Part shown: positions 21,636 to 32,512 of the stretch, piece after piece
Layout of the letters: each line of letters starts with the position of its first letter
Position numbering within the stretch: the stretch's first letter is position 1
Assembly: GCA_027596075.1 (NCBI GenBank)
Contig: JADGJC010000102.1
Coordinates: 56,818-120,817 of the forward strand
Length of the DNA stretch: 64,000 nt
Direction of reading: 5' to 3'
DNA from: Rhizophlyctis rosea
Lineage: Eukaryota > Chytridiomycota > Chytridiomycetes > Rhizophlyctidales > Rhizophlyctidaceae
The notes under the pieces: generated by a model
Seen by the model: only the letters and a program-made list of their open reading frames with translations
Told to the model about the DNA's origin: nothing
Database searches by the model: none
Translations under genes and position numbers: made by a program

Positions 21636-23222
21636 TCACGCCTTCATCGCTTCCTTCAACGCATCCTTCCTCAGGGCAGCAGGGCACACCTTTCGATGCC
21701 TCTTCAGGTTGCTCTTGACCGTGAAGCTCCACCCGCACTCGGGTTCGCACTTGAAGGGGCGCTCCCCAGTGTGAGAGTTCATGTGCGTCTTGAGGGTCGA
21801 CGGGCGAGAGAAGCGCTTGGGGCAGACGTTGCACGGGTAGCGGCGGTTCTGGAGGAACGCCGCGCTGGTGCTCATGGCCGAGTGGCGGCCGCCGGTTGCG
21901 AGCAAGGACGTCGGAATGGCCGGGGAGGTCGAACCAGGGACGGAGGTGGTCCCGCTTTGAGTTGGGGAGCCTGGCGTTGGCGGGAGCGGGCTCGCGTATG
22001 CCATGGTCGGGAAGGTGTTCCGACGGCCTGGGTACGCGTAATGGACGTGCGTGTAGGGGCTGTAGCGGTTGGTGGCGGCTGGGCGAGCGGTGTAGCGGTC
22101 GTCGTCGTAGTACGGGTTGTAGCGGTGCCCCGGGTAGGACATGCGGCGGTGGTCTGGGTAGTATTGAGCTGCTGGAGTCGGCGGGGAGTACGTGTCCGCC
22201 GAGTGCGCCCACGTTCCGTTTTCCGCAGTGACGGGAGTCGCTGAGCTTGGGTGGGTGGTGTACGGCGGGTAGTACTGTGCCATCCTGGAGGTCGAAGCCG
22301 GAGATGAGTCGGTCACATTGAGCTGCCTTGGAGGAGTGGGCAGCCAGGTCACTGGCATGTCGGTCCTGCCGTGTTCGTTGGTGGCGAATTGTCCATCTGT
22401 GATGGGTACGGAGTCACAGACAAGGTCAGATTGGTTGTCTTGGTTGTTGTCTTGAAGGTCTTCCCCGCCCAGGTTGACGTAAAACAGAACATGCTCACCG
22501 AAAGTTGGTGAAGTGGTTGTGGGACCAAGGCTGCTCTGCCCCTCCTGGAAGACTCCGTCGAATGTCTTGCTCTCGATGGATTGGTACCCAGCTTGTTCCG
22601 CAGTTGTGACCATTCCCGCCGCGAAGCCGTCCGTGACCGTTTCCACCTTGATGTTTCCCTTGGTGTCCGTCTCCACCTTGATGCTTTCCGGGCTCCCTTG
22701 TTCTTCCCAAGTCGAAGTAACCATCCCTTGCCCAGTGCCTTCCAAGCGGGGACTCAATTCGTACCCACACCTGCGAGCCATCATCTCCTCGGCCGCGACC
22801 GGGAAGTTCTCCCCCGACGAGACGAAGTCGCTGGGCGTAAGAGCGGATGTGCCATTGGTTTCGCCGGCCGGGAAGGTGGCCACCGCAGTGAGCTCAGACG
22901 CCGAGGATGCGAAGGTGACTGCCGGAGACACAGGCGAAGAGAAGCATTCGCTGGCGGGTTTGGTGCGGTAGCCGCTGCTTCCGGATTGAACAGACAGGTG
23001 CTGGAGCCTTGGTTGGACGAGCGGTGCCGTGAGGGGCGTTGGCGATTGCGAAGGCGTGAGCGTTGGTGTGACATCTTGAGTTTGCGGGAATGGGTACGCC
23101 GCGAGAGGTTGCGAATGGTCGGCCTCGTAAGGCGAGACGCTTCCGGCCGGACTGAGTTGAGAAGCAGCGGACGTGGGAGTTGCCGTGGTGGCCATGGTTG
23201 ATATCTTCTTTGAGTGGTTCAC
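21636..23222 (-). CDS. C2H2 zinc-finger transcription factor
   Basis: Single-exon ORF of 528 residues. Most of it is Ser/Thr/Pro/Tyr-rich low complexity. Near the C-terminus are two adjacent fingers: [19 protein letters not shown]...H, linked by TGERPF (the canonical H-link) to [20 protein letters not shown]. The second has C-x3-C and ends H-x4-C, a slightly variant finger. The protein closes with a short basic helix ([12 protein letters not shown]). The two-finger tail after a long disordered region is a common fungal transcription-factor layout; DNA target unknown. ATGs at 23222 and 23195 (MATTATP) are both possible starts. The long opposite-strand ORFs here are shadows of its GC-rich codons. 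Confidence 0.85.
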   Translation of the reverse strand: MNHSKKISTMATTATPTSAASQLSPAGSVSPYEADHSQPLAAYPFPQTQDVTPTLTPSQSPTPLTAPLVQPRLQHLSVQSGSSGYRTKPASECFSSPVSPAVTFASSASELTAVATFPAGETNGTSALTPSDFVSSGENFPVAAEEMMARRCGYELSPRLEGTGQGMVTSTWEEQGSPESIKVETDTKGNIKVETVTDGFAAGMVTTAEQAGYQSIESKTFDGVFQEGQSSLGPTTTSPTFGEHVLFYVNLGGEDLQDNNQDNQSDLVCDSVPITDGQFATNEHGRTDMPVTWLPTPPRQLNVTDSSPASTSRMAQYYPPYTTHPSSATPVTAENGTWAHSADTYSPPTPAAQYYPDHRRMSYPGHRYNPYYDDDRYTARPAATNRYSPYTHVHYAYPGRRNTFPTMAYASPLPPTPGSPTQSGTTSVPGSTSPAIPTSLLATGGRHSAMSTSAAFLQNRRYPCNVCPKRFSRPSTLKTHMNSHTGERPFKCEPECGWSFTVKSNLKRHRKVCPAALRKDALKEAMKA

Positions 23223-25200
23223 GCTGATGAGTCTATTAATCGAAGAAAATATGGAGCGTTAGGATAAGGATGGGAGTGGATCAACGTCTCCGTGTCTTAC
23301 AATTTTTGTGGACAATCTTAGTAATCGTCGGTAGACTTGCACCTCGTGAGGGTAGTCCAGTGATAGCCTCTGTATGCACGAGGGGGTCTGTTCGCCAGAT
23401 CCAAGGAAAGGGCGAGAAGCGAGAGCGGGGGTGATTAGGATAGTTGATGAAGTGGGTGGGAATATGGGGTCTGTCGGGTCGCAGGATCGTATGCAAGTCA
23501 CAGGTGTGTGTGCAGTATGCAAGGAAGTTCGATGAGTTCTGGATTGTGTTCAAGTCTCATGCATGCATGCAGCAAGGAAGACCCACGACCGAAAATCGAA
23601 GTGCGAAGTGTGAAATGGAGTCAGGATCTCCAGCAATCTTATATCCTCAAATTTGAGGGGGGTGCTGGCGTGGGAATGGATGAAAAATGAGAGTCGAAAG
23701 AGCGTGCACATGCAAATACTATATCTCTACGCAATCGGCAATGAACGGGATGAGAGCTGATGGACCTGCTATCATCATAGCAGCAAGTGTCAGTGTAAAC
23801 TGTAAAAAACTTGACAAGCGATGACGATCATTCATACCCACTTTTCACATTCAATGCTCAGCCATGAATGGGGGAGGTGCGAATTCGCAAACTGCAAACA
23901 TTCCTATTCGGGCCACGTGGCTTCATCATGGGGGGGCGACATACACTCTATATTATGTCATATAGTAGAAAGCAGCAAAGTGTAATAGAGGTGTCTCATC
24001 CAACCCTGAAATCAACACACACGCGTTTCAGGGTCAATCACAGTGCGAATTGAGACTGGCTGAGTAGACGATCGTCCCGTTATAACACGTCTACTCCGCT
24101 ATGATTCATGGCACAGCGTAAATACCAAAGACACCTATCAGACGAATTGATGGCAATGATGCGTGGGCGGAGTCTGGTCTGAATCTCTAGCAATGGTCAT
24201 TTACCATTTCATGTCAACAATCCAAAGCGAGCATAGTAGCCCCAGGGTCCTAAATGGATTATGATAAATTGTGTCTTTTCGGAGCCCCATACCCAATCTC
24301 CGGTACCGCTGGGCCCCGTTATGGCTCCGAGCCCAGGGTCTACGCCACCCACTTCCCGCCGCCATTTATAAACGGGTCCCCAAGGCCCACCTGCCACCTA
24401 CTCAATTCCAAGTCAACCAAAAATTGCGGATGTGCACTGCTGTCCAATGACGAACAAAAACCGCACTTTGAGACAATGAGATTCAGATATTAAGTCAGCA
24501 AACGTCAACATTAATAGTCAACATCAGGGAATGCAATAAACGGAGGCGGGGTTTTTGCACAGTTTTGACATGTGAAAGGTGTAAGTCGACGTAACATACC
24601 CTTGCGTGATTCGTACAGACAATGCACTTAAAACGGGTGGAGAAGTCAAAACAATCGTCATACTTTTTACCCTTTGGGAAAAACATAGAAAAAACAATGG
24701 GAAAAACGCAAACAATGGGCAAGCTGAACAGTTTTGTTGACTGACAGTTCAGGGCAAATTAAACGCATGGAGGAAGTTTGCCAACATGGGCAAACATTCA
24801 CTATGACGTTTTGAGCTGTCTCCATCAGTCGAATCTGTAAACATGGGTGGATGAGCCCAGTTTCCCCAGTCGTTGTTATGAGACCCATTACATAATCCGC
24901 TGCACACTGTTTCAATAAACTTACACCAACATAGGTAGGGACCTGCCGACCACTATGCGCTAGAATGCATGTTCCGTGACGAGCCAAGCGGCCGCGTCAT
25001 ATGGCGGTGCTAGAAGTAATGCATCGCTTACAGCATCCGATTGATGTTCGACATCCTTGAAATGCCTCCGGGAGCAGTCTCTCGACAGGAGCAACACCTG
25101 CGAAGCGCCCGTCTTACCATCAAAAATGAGTGTATATTGACCGACACGAACTCCAATCCACTGCACACACAAATGTCTCACTACTCAAAGAAACCAAGAG
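23223..25200. other. Long intergenic stretch, no gene seen
   Basis: Nearly 2 kb without a convincing gene. It is the upstream region of the C2H2 factor and downstream of the carnitine carrier. A CACGTG palindrome (E-box type) is at 23914-23919, and an alternating CATGCATGCATG tract lies near 23560-23570. Short ORFs here lack domain signals. Confidence 0.4.
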
Positions 25201-26406
25201 TCATTGAAGTATCTTGTCCATGAATTTCGTACTGGTCTCAACGCCAAAGAAAAATGCCGCACTGGCCGGGAATGCTCGCAACAATGTGGGTCCCAATCCC
25301 CGGAAGAAGCCTTTCACACCAGCTTCAGCCCATATGTCCCGGAATATCGTCCGTAATGCGCTCGTCCCATGCGGTGTTCGACCGGATTGGTAGCGTGATT
25401 TTACGGTGTCGATGGGTATGCATACAGTCCTGTTGGAATGTGAAAAGTCTGTGAGGGAAATGTATCCTGCAGTCGTGCAGTGCCATTGTACTTACCAGTT
25501 TGCAACACCTGCTAAACCTGTCAAGGACGAGCAAACTCGTTACAGACATGGATTCTTAATAATGCCCATATTAGACAGAACACCTACCTCCGGCCAACAA
25601 AACAGCCCCAGCATGCATCCCATCGGCTTTATCTCCACCAAAAGACCTCTTAACAGCCTCATATACCAAAAAATAAAAGAAACTACCCGGCACATCACGC
25701 AACAACGTCAACCCCGTCCCGCGAAACAGTGCCCTTACTCCGCCCTCACGTACAATCCCCATCACAACATTCCGGAACCCGTTGTCTGCAGCGGTCTTTG
25801 AGGCATTACGTACGCGTTGAGACTTCATCGATGAGTCCTGTATTTGCAGTCGGATTTTGACTTGTTCTGCTGGTCCGAGGATGAAAGACGTGGGGAGAGC
25901 GGAGAAGGCTCCTGCAAGACCGACTTGGAGGTAGGAGAGTTTGTTAACTAAGTGTGGGGAAAGGTTTTGGGGTGTTTCGGAGGGTTTGCGGCCGGGTCCG
26001 CCCATGAGACTGGATACTAGGACTTGCCCTTGATGATATGCTGAAGAGAGCATCGGTCACCTCAATTCGTCGTAAAGTTCTGTCATCGCAAGCTGCAAAC
26101 AAAAGCCATACCCCACATGCAAGTTGCCAGCACCGGCGGTGTTCCGACCAAGACAGGCGTCACGCCGCGATATAGTCCGCGGAACCCGTCCTTTAGAAGG
26201 ATCTTCTTTGCGGCGGAGAGGGTGGAAGTGTATGCTGCGTGGTTGGCCGTGGCAGTCTGCATGCGAACTTTGACTAGGTCTAGTGGGTGGGAGCATATAA
26301 CCATGCAGAGGCCACCCGAACCGCCGGAGATGAAGGAGCGGAGAGCTGCATACTTTTCGACTGGTGGTTGTGGTTGACGGGGAGGGTTGGTTTCTGAGGT
26401 TGCCAT
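25201..26406 (-). CDS. Mitochondrial carnitine/acylcarnitine carrier-type SLC25 protein
   Basis: Six-helix carrier of the inner mitochondrial membrane. Start ATG 26406 (MATSETNPPRQ). Three homologous repeats carry the carrier signatures: SHPLDLVKVRMQ (repeat 1), LGPAEQVKIRLQIQ (repeat 2) and CIPIDTVKSRYQSG (repeat 3, in the last exon). The repeat-2 form, with Glu in place of the usual Asp and an I-x-LQIQ ending, resembles carnitine/acylcarnitine carriers (CRC1/SLC25A20). Three introns are inferred: one after CMW near 26090, one after LLAGG near 25590, one after GLAGVANW near 25490. Exon 2 starts AYHQGQVLVSSLMGG. It ends STKFMDKILQ before the stop at 25201-25203. The role would be import of acylcarnitines for beta-oxidation. 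Substrate assignment is by signature resemblance; SLC25 membership is certain. Confidence 0.85.
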
Positions 26407-26692
26407 TAGGTAGTGGTATGTTTCCCGTTGGATTCCTGAATGCGTCCACTCCCGGTCGTCCAAGATGAATGTCAAAAAATACTGTGGTCTAACCCATTTT
26501 GACATCTCCGATGAGTCCGATCATATCGATGTGATTAGATTCAATTATCCCAAAAAAGCTAAATGACTCCCAACCCCCAACACCGCCTGTGCCCCCCAAA
26601 AATCCCTTTCCCACACCTTCACAATCCCTCCCGCACTCATCACTCTCATCTCCCCAATACAAATCTCTACATAAAAAAAATATATAGCCAAA

Positions 26693-27427
26693 ATGGACCC
26701 CTTCAACAAACTCTGCGACGAAATACTCCACCAAATCCTCGCAGTCCACGCAGCAGAAGACCTGATCCGCAAAGTCCACAACGAAGACTTCACAACCCTC
26801 CGCCTCGTCAACCGCCGCTTCGAGCGGATCCTCAAACCAACATGCAAACTCATGGCGCAACGCTTCAAGGACGGAAGGTATTGGAAAGGGTACATCAATG
26901 GGATTGTTAGGTGCGTTGTTGGCTTCTACTTCCTGTGCACGACAAAACTGTTTTCCGTCCAAAAACACATGAAAACCCCAAAGCCCCTAACACTCTCTCC
27001 TCCAAAACACAGGGTAATAAAACAAACCCGCGCCCACCTAGACCTCTCCTACCTCTTCCCCGACCTCTCTCCCCTCTCCAACCCCCTAGTGCCCGCCCAC
27101 GCCCTCCTCCGCCACCTCTCCGAAACAGACCAAACAACCCTCATCCGCATCTGGGCCCAAAACCTAACATTCACAGAAACACTCAACCCCGAACCCGAAT
27201 TTCTCTTCGGCGAAGACGGCATCGCCCACTCCTACCTCTACTGGACGCCCCCACCAACCGACTGCGAACCCTTCGATCAAGTTCTGATTTTGAAAGATCC
27301 GTGTGTGAAGTTCAAACCGGCGGATGAGAGGGTGGATTGTGTGGTGCCGTATGCTGTTGGGATGAGGAAGAGGGATGTGTTGTTGATTTATGTGGAGGAG
27401 GAGGAGTGGATTTATGATACTCTTTGA
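26693..27427 (+). CDS. F-box-like protein
   Basis: The N-terminus MDPFNKLCDEILHQIL...DFTTLRLVNRRFERIL fits a divergent F-box, a Skp1-binding motif of SCF ubiquitin ligases. The rest (YLFPDLSPLSNPLVPAHALL, ending EEEEWIYDTL) has no recognised repeat. The reading frame is open from 26693 to 27427, but 26911-27012 has GTGCGT...CACAG ends, biased low-complexity translation and a length of 102 nt. It is probably an intron, whose retention would keep the frame. The transcribed strand diverges from the carnitine carrier just upstream. Confidence 0.6.
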   Translation: MDPFNKLCDEILHQILAVHAAEDLIRKVHNEDFTTLRLVNRRFERILKPTCKLMAQRFKDGRYWKGYINGIVRCVVGFYFLCTTKLFSVQKHMKTPKPLTLSPPKHRVIKQTRAHLDLSYLFPDLSPLSNPLVPAHALLRHLSETDQTTLIRIWAQNLTFTETLNPEPEFLFGEDGIAHSYLYWTPPPTDCEPFDQVLILKDPCVKFKPADERVDCVVPYAVGMRKRDVLLIYVEEEEWIYDTL

Positions 27428-28032
27428 TTGTTTTGTTGGGAGGGGTTAGGTTTAGGCCACATGGTAAACTGACCAAAATGCAGCGGTAATGACTCAAATG
27501 ACGCACTTGCTCATCCGGTAATGTCTTGTGCTTAAGCAAAAGAACTGTGTGAATTTGTGATATCAGATGTCTCCGTGGAACGAATCAAACCAAACTATTG
27601 CAGTAAACTGGTGGATATCTGTTCGGAAAGAAGATTGTGGCAATCTCAGTTGGTAATTGATCTCCTGTTGAGTGGACTGCATATCACGCGTCATGCAGGG
27701 GATAACCACCAACTGTGCCCGTCTCAAAAGTGCGGCGGCCGGGGCAACATCACATGTCATCGTCCACCCACTGGATCCGCGACAGAGGGATCTGTGATTT
27801 TGAATGTCCTGGTCAGTACCTCAAAGTGCGAAACTGGAAAGCCGCAGTGGATAGTGGTTGGTTGGGGGTCGCTGAAACATTAACATTTCAGTTGAAACTT
27901 CACATCTCCAACCACTGCGTACATCATCTTGTCGAACCATGCGACTGTTGCATGTTGCTATGTTGGAGCTACAAGTGACAGAGCTATCTAACAATTTGTC
28001 TATCTAGCTGATATCTAACCTGGTCACGAAAT
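27428..28032. other. Intergenic, no gene seen
   Basis: Convergent 3' flanks of the F-box-like gene and the diflavin reductase. No RNA gene or repeat recognised. Confidence 0.4.
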
Positions 28033-30626
28033 CTAGGACCAAATATCACGCAAATACCGCTTCTCCTTCGCCAACTGCGTCCAGAACGCCTGCCCTTCGA
28101 CAGGAGACGCCAACCCACCTACTTGCTGAGCAATGTCCACCAAAGCCTGGTTCACCTCCTTCGCCATATTTACAGATCTATGAAATCGCAGAAACATCAG
28201 TAAAGTACACCACAAACAACTGCCTGCACAAACAGTCAAAATGATGATCAACAAGCTGAAACTCACCCACAAACAAATACACTCGCCCCACTATTCACCA
28301 ACTCCCAAACCTCCCTCCCATTCTCCTTCACCGCATCCTGCACATACCTATACCTAACCTCATCCAACCTATCCCTCGAAACACACTCATGCAACCCCGT
28401 CAAAACACCCTCCCTCTTCAACCCCTCCAACTCCCCCTTATACAACGCATCCCCATCCTCCCCCCAAAACCTCCTCCCATGGAACAACCACGCACCCCCC
28501 ACACTCTTCCCACCCTCCTTCTCCGCCCTCCGGTGCGCCAAAAAGCCCATAAAGGGCGTAATACCCGTCCCCGCAGCGATCATTATTAGAGGTGTGTCAG
28601 AGTTCTCAGGTAACCGGAAATCCACCGGCGGTTTCGGGAACACCGGAATCCGAATCTCCTTCCCAGACAAATCAACCACCTTCCCTTGCTCCTCCACGCG
28701 TCCCGTCAACTCGTCCAACCACGTCGAACAGAGACCCCGCACGGGTTTGTTGAAGGGTTGCTCGGTGTGGTATTCTACGATGTTGAATGCGAATGATACG
28801 GCGGCGGGGGATGTGGTGGGTGATGATGCTACGGAGTAGTAGCGGGGTTGGAGGCGGGGGACGGTCTCGAGGAGACGGGCGAAAGGTGGGTTGCAGGATG
28901 GGAAGGTGTGGAGGATGTCGAGAAGGGTGGGTTGTTGGAGACGGAGGTTGCGATATGTGGTTGCTCCTGTGGACATCGAGTAAGAAGATAAATATGTGTA
29001 TATCTTTAACCATACAATGTAATGGGAACACACCTTGTGTGCTCGACAAGAACAACAAAGTCCGTCTCTCAAATGCATCGGTCGTATATTCAGCCAGGAC
29101 GCGGAAGAAGGCTTTTCGAGGAAGTGAGTGCAAGTCGAGGAAGTATTTGACGGCTTCGTAGTATGTACATTGCTTCGCAGTTTCAAATGGTAAACCTGCA
29201 CATCTTCTGTTAGACATCTCAGTTTGCCGATAGTCCAAGGAATACCTAACTCACCTGAAGACCCACCAGCCTCCCTAGGCTCCATAGTAAATGTCTGTGA
29301 AGGAGCCAACCCCAGTTTCTCCAAAATAGGAAGAACCAACGCGTCGGGGTTCGGACAAACAACACCAAACGCGTCACCGGGTACATACTCCCATCCCAAT
29401 CCCGTCAAATCTAATGAAACTTCAATAACACGCTTCAGAGCTCGGCGTCCCGTCAAGGTGCGCACAGAAGCAATATTCGCAACGAAAGGACTGGACGCTG
29501 TGTAATCATATGGCGCGGAACTGACTGGTGATTTGTAGAGATCAAACTGCCCCGATCGACTGTCCTCCGGCGTGCGATGTTCGCCGGAAGCGGTCACGTT
29601 TAGGAACTCAGCAGGCAGCTTCGGAACGCCCTTAAGCTCCGTGGCGGCTTCGACAACCGCCCGGTCAATGACAATCTTTGTAACAGCATCGTAAGCTTCA
29701 CCCTGATGACATCTTTCGTCCGTCGATAGTCCGTTCGCAAGCGACGAATGGTCCTCCGATTGTGTGGTTTGTGATGGTAGCGCGGCTGTTTCCGATGCAG
29801 ACGGCTTCACTTCTAACTTTTCTACTTTCTGTGCAACAGCCTGGACATCTCCGTTACCATCCTCCTTCTCCTCGTCTTCCGATTTCCCAGACTTGTTGTT
29901 AAACAAGCTTTTCTTCTTCCCACCGGAGGATACGTAATGCTGCGCTTTGGCCTCGTCATATTCGACGTTTGATGGTAGTGAATCCCATAGCTTTTGTATC
30001 CATGGATCCACAACTTCTTCCAAGCTAGCGTCGGTGATGAGAACAAGTCATGCAGGAGCTTGACACAAGCTTGGGACTCACCCTGTTGCGTCGTCTGCGA
30101 ATCCCTTGGCTACGAATGAGACTGCTCCTAAATCCGTGAACTTCCGGTCCAACCGCTTGGCTGTGTTGCAGAAGTTGCTGTAATTGGTATCTCCCAGCCC
30201 TGTAAATGATATTGATGTTTAGTGAATGTCGCTCAAGAGATAATTGAGAAACATGCACGCACCAAGCAACGCATACTTCTTCCCCTGGATAGCATCCAAC
30301 TCGGGCTTCTTCGCTCGCCTCAACCAGCGCCAGAACTTTGTAGCATTGTCTGGTGGGTCTCCATCGCCTGTGGTAGACGCCACAATGATCATCGCAATGT
30401 TCTTTGTCAGATCGACCTGCATGCATGGTATAGTTCAATAATGGGCCCTGGAGCACACCTTGTCGAACGTGTGTCAACAAACCTTGGTAAAGTCATCCAA
30501 AACGTAGCATTGCGACTGGAACCCTCTTGCAAGAGCTTCTTCGTGTATGTGTTTCGCTATCCATTCGGCGTTGCCTGTTTGAGAGGCGTACAGCACCACG
30601 AGTTGGTGCGCTCGGTCGGCAGTCAT
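28033..30626 (-). CDS. MTRR: Diflavin reductase, methionine synthase reductase (MTRR)-like
   Basis: FMN/FAD/NADPH enzyme. In other organisms MTRR reductively reactivates B12-dependent methionine synthase. Start ATG 30626 (MTADRAHQLVVLYASQTGNAE, FMN phosphate loop). Flavodoxin blocks ASTTGDGDPPDNA and LGDTNYSNFCNTAKRL follow. FADDATGLEEVVDPW and the Asn-Phe-Cys-Asn signature fit MTRR better than cytochrome P450 reductase. A charged linker (KKKSLFNNKSGKSEDEEK) leads to the FAD domain (PRYYSVASSP), the NADPH-binding part (AAGTGITPFMGFLAHR) and the C-terminal KRYLRDIWS. Several short introns. An upstream in-frame ATG at 30764 would add 46 residues (MLCTTGRFLLYQPPRKNPH...) that are basic and have no acidic residue, a possible mitochondrial presequence. 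All cofactor motifs are intact. A related diflavin enzyme cannot be fully excluded. Confidence 0.85.
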
Positions 30627-30764
30627 TTTTGAGGTTGTGCCGGTGTGGTAGGGTCTGTGATAGTTCAGTAGTGAAAAGCTGCGGACGACGGTCACACTAA
30701 GGGAAGTATGCGGATTTTTGCGTGGTGGTTGATAGAGCAAGAAACGACCCGTGGTGCAAAGCAC

Positions 30765-31239
30765 TAGTTTTGTATTGGGTATCCAGAAGCTTGCGGATCT
30801 ATAAATAACGAATTGTGCCGTAGGAAGGTAAATGTTGGGTAGTAAACACGCCGCGGTTTACACAAAATCAGGGCAAACTTGAAGGGAGCGTGGTGGAAGG
30901 GACATTTTTCAGGGAAGCCGGCGTGCACACGCCATGTCATGAAGGAACCCCAAAACTTGGCTCGGACATGTCATCATTGCTAATTGCAGTCAGAGTGCTT
31001 GGTTGGTTGCATTCAATTATTAGCCGGATCAATTCGAAGACTCCCCTTGCGCCTTGAAGCTTGAGGGCCTCACCTGGACTCCTTTTCAACAGATGCCCTT
31101 TCCTGGCGTTCCAATCCCGACAGATCTCAACCAGCAGGTTGCATAGAGGCAGAAGACATCTCGCTTCCTCAAAAAGCTCTTTCCAAATTTTTCATCGGGG
31201 CCACAACCTAACCCATCAAAGACGTCAAAAAAGCTGATA
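30765..31239. other. Divergent promoter region
   Basis: Shared upstream region of the reductase (minus) and the SET protein (plus). No specific motif identified. Confidence 0.4.
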
Positions 31240-32306
31240 ATGAAAATGAAACTGCTCAATTCTCTACGAAGACGGTGCTTATCGAGTGGACCAGCTCTCC
31301 CTTTTGCAGTCAAGTCGCTTCCTGGAAAGGGCCGCGCTATAATGGCGCAAAGAGCCTTTCCCAAAGGATCTTCCCTCTTTGCGGAGCTGCCGTTGCTGCG
31401 AGCGCAGAAGAAGACGGAGGAGCAACGCTGTCACTGGTGTTGGTCTGGCCGCACCCCTGCGGCACATACATCGCATTGCCACAAACACGGAGAGCATTTT
31501 TGCAGTGCTGCGTGTTTGCAGGATGCGGAAGCAAAATATTTAAGGGTAGGGAGTCCTATACAAAATTGCCTTAGGACGGACGCTCACATCTGACTGGTCA
31601 TGGCGTCATGGCGCTCGGCATCAAGTAGGTAGCCTCAACACTTCCCCAATACCCAGAACTACGGACGTTCAACCTGCAAAATGCAACGTCCCATGGCATA
31701 TTTCCTATATTGTTGACACAACTAGCCCTGCGAACACTATCCGAGCTGAGACTTTCAGGCCGCTCAGCAACATTGGAAGCGATGGAGAACTTGGTCGGCG
31801 CAAACAATGAATGGACTGAGGGCAACGTTCCTCTCCACTGGGAGGAGAGTTGGATGAAATTACGCACATGTTTGGAAATTGATAATGTGCTGGAGATGCG
31901 GTCAAGTACAGATCTGCCACTTGTAGTTCCAAATTATGTTCCCTTTGACTGATCAACCCCTCTTTCAGATTTTGCATCACTTCCATGGTACGCCTCGAAA
32001 ATGATGACCCTCAACCTGAACTCATTCAAAGTCAGAGAAGACGCCACTCTACCAAGTATTGGCACAGCGGTATATTCATTAGCATCCATGCTCAACCACT
32101 CCTGCGTTCCGAACTTATCAGTGCAGTGGACGGGTTGTAAAATACATTTCAAGGCCAGCCGTGACATCCCGAAAGACGAGGAACTAACAATAGCATATGT
32201 AGAAGAAGATGAAGTAGCATTAGGAGATAGTGTTCTTGGCAGGCGAGACTATTTGCATAGAATGTACGGGTTTTGGTGTAATTGTAAAAAATGTCGGGCT
32301 GTATGA
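31240..32306 (+). CDS. SET-domain protein, SMYD5-like, possible mitochondrial N-terminus
   Basis: Three exons (31240-31545, 31629-31905, 31969-32306) give 306 residues. The N-terminus MKMKLLNSLRRRCLSSGP is basic and Ser-rich, which could be a mitochondrial presequence. A first SET piece follows (GKGRAIMAQRAFPKGSSLF), then a Cys/His cluster (RCHWCW...HCHKHGEHFCSAACL) like an atypical MYND finger, a helical segment (FPILLTQLALRTLSELRL), and the SET core with SMLNHSCVPNLSVQW and DEELTIAYVE. The post-SET-like Cys motif FWCNCKKC ends the protein. This order (SET-S split by a Cys cluster, then NHSC) matches SMYD/SET proteins; the length is short, closest to SMYD5-type. Likely a lysine methyltransferase; substrate unknown. 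Confidence 0.75.
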
Positions 32307-32512
32307 GCGAAAGTTGCAACCTGAGACTTTGAGCACAAATGGAATGTAGGACAGATGAGTCCGAATGGGCGGACTTAATCGTGGCAAGGCGAAATGGTCA
32401 CATGTTTGCGGGTTGAGGCTCAGAGGCTTTTGGTCCTCAACCGATTTTGACAGGTTGGTTTCTCGTTGTGCTTGCGTCTTGCCATCCACGACCATCGGCA
32501 GCCCTTCCCACG

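Noticed and set aside
21585..23201. Long plus-strand ORFs opposite the C2H2 factor
   Set aside because: GC-rich third positions of the zinc-finger gene keep antisense frames open; the zinc fingers are on the minus strand.
24254..24493. Small ORF in the 23.2-25.2 kb gap
   Set aside because: No domain, no conservation signal and no compatible splice context.
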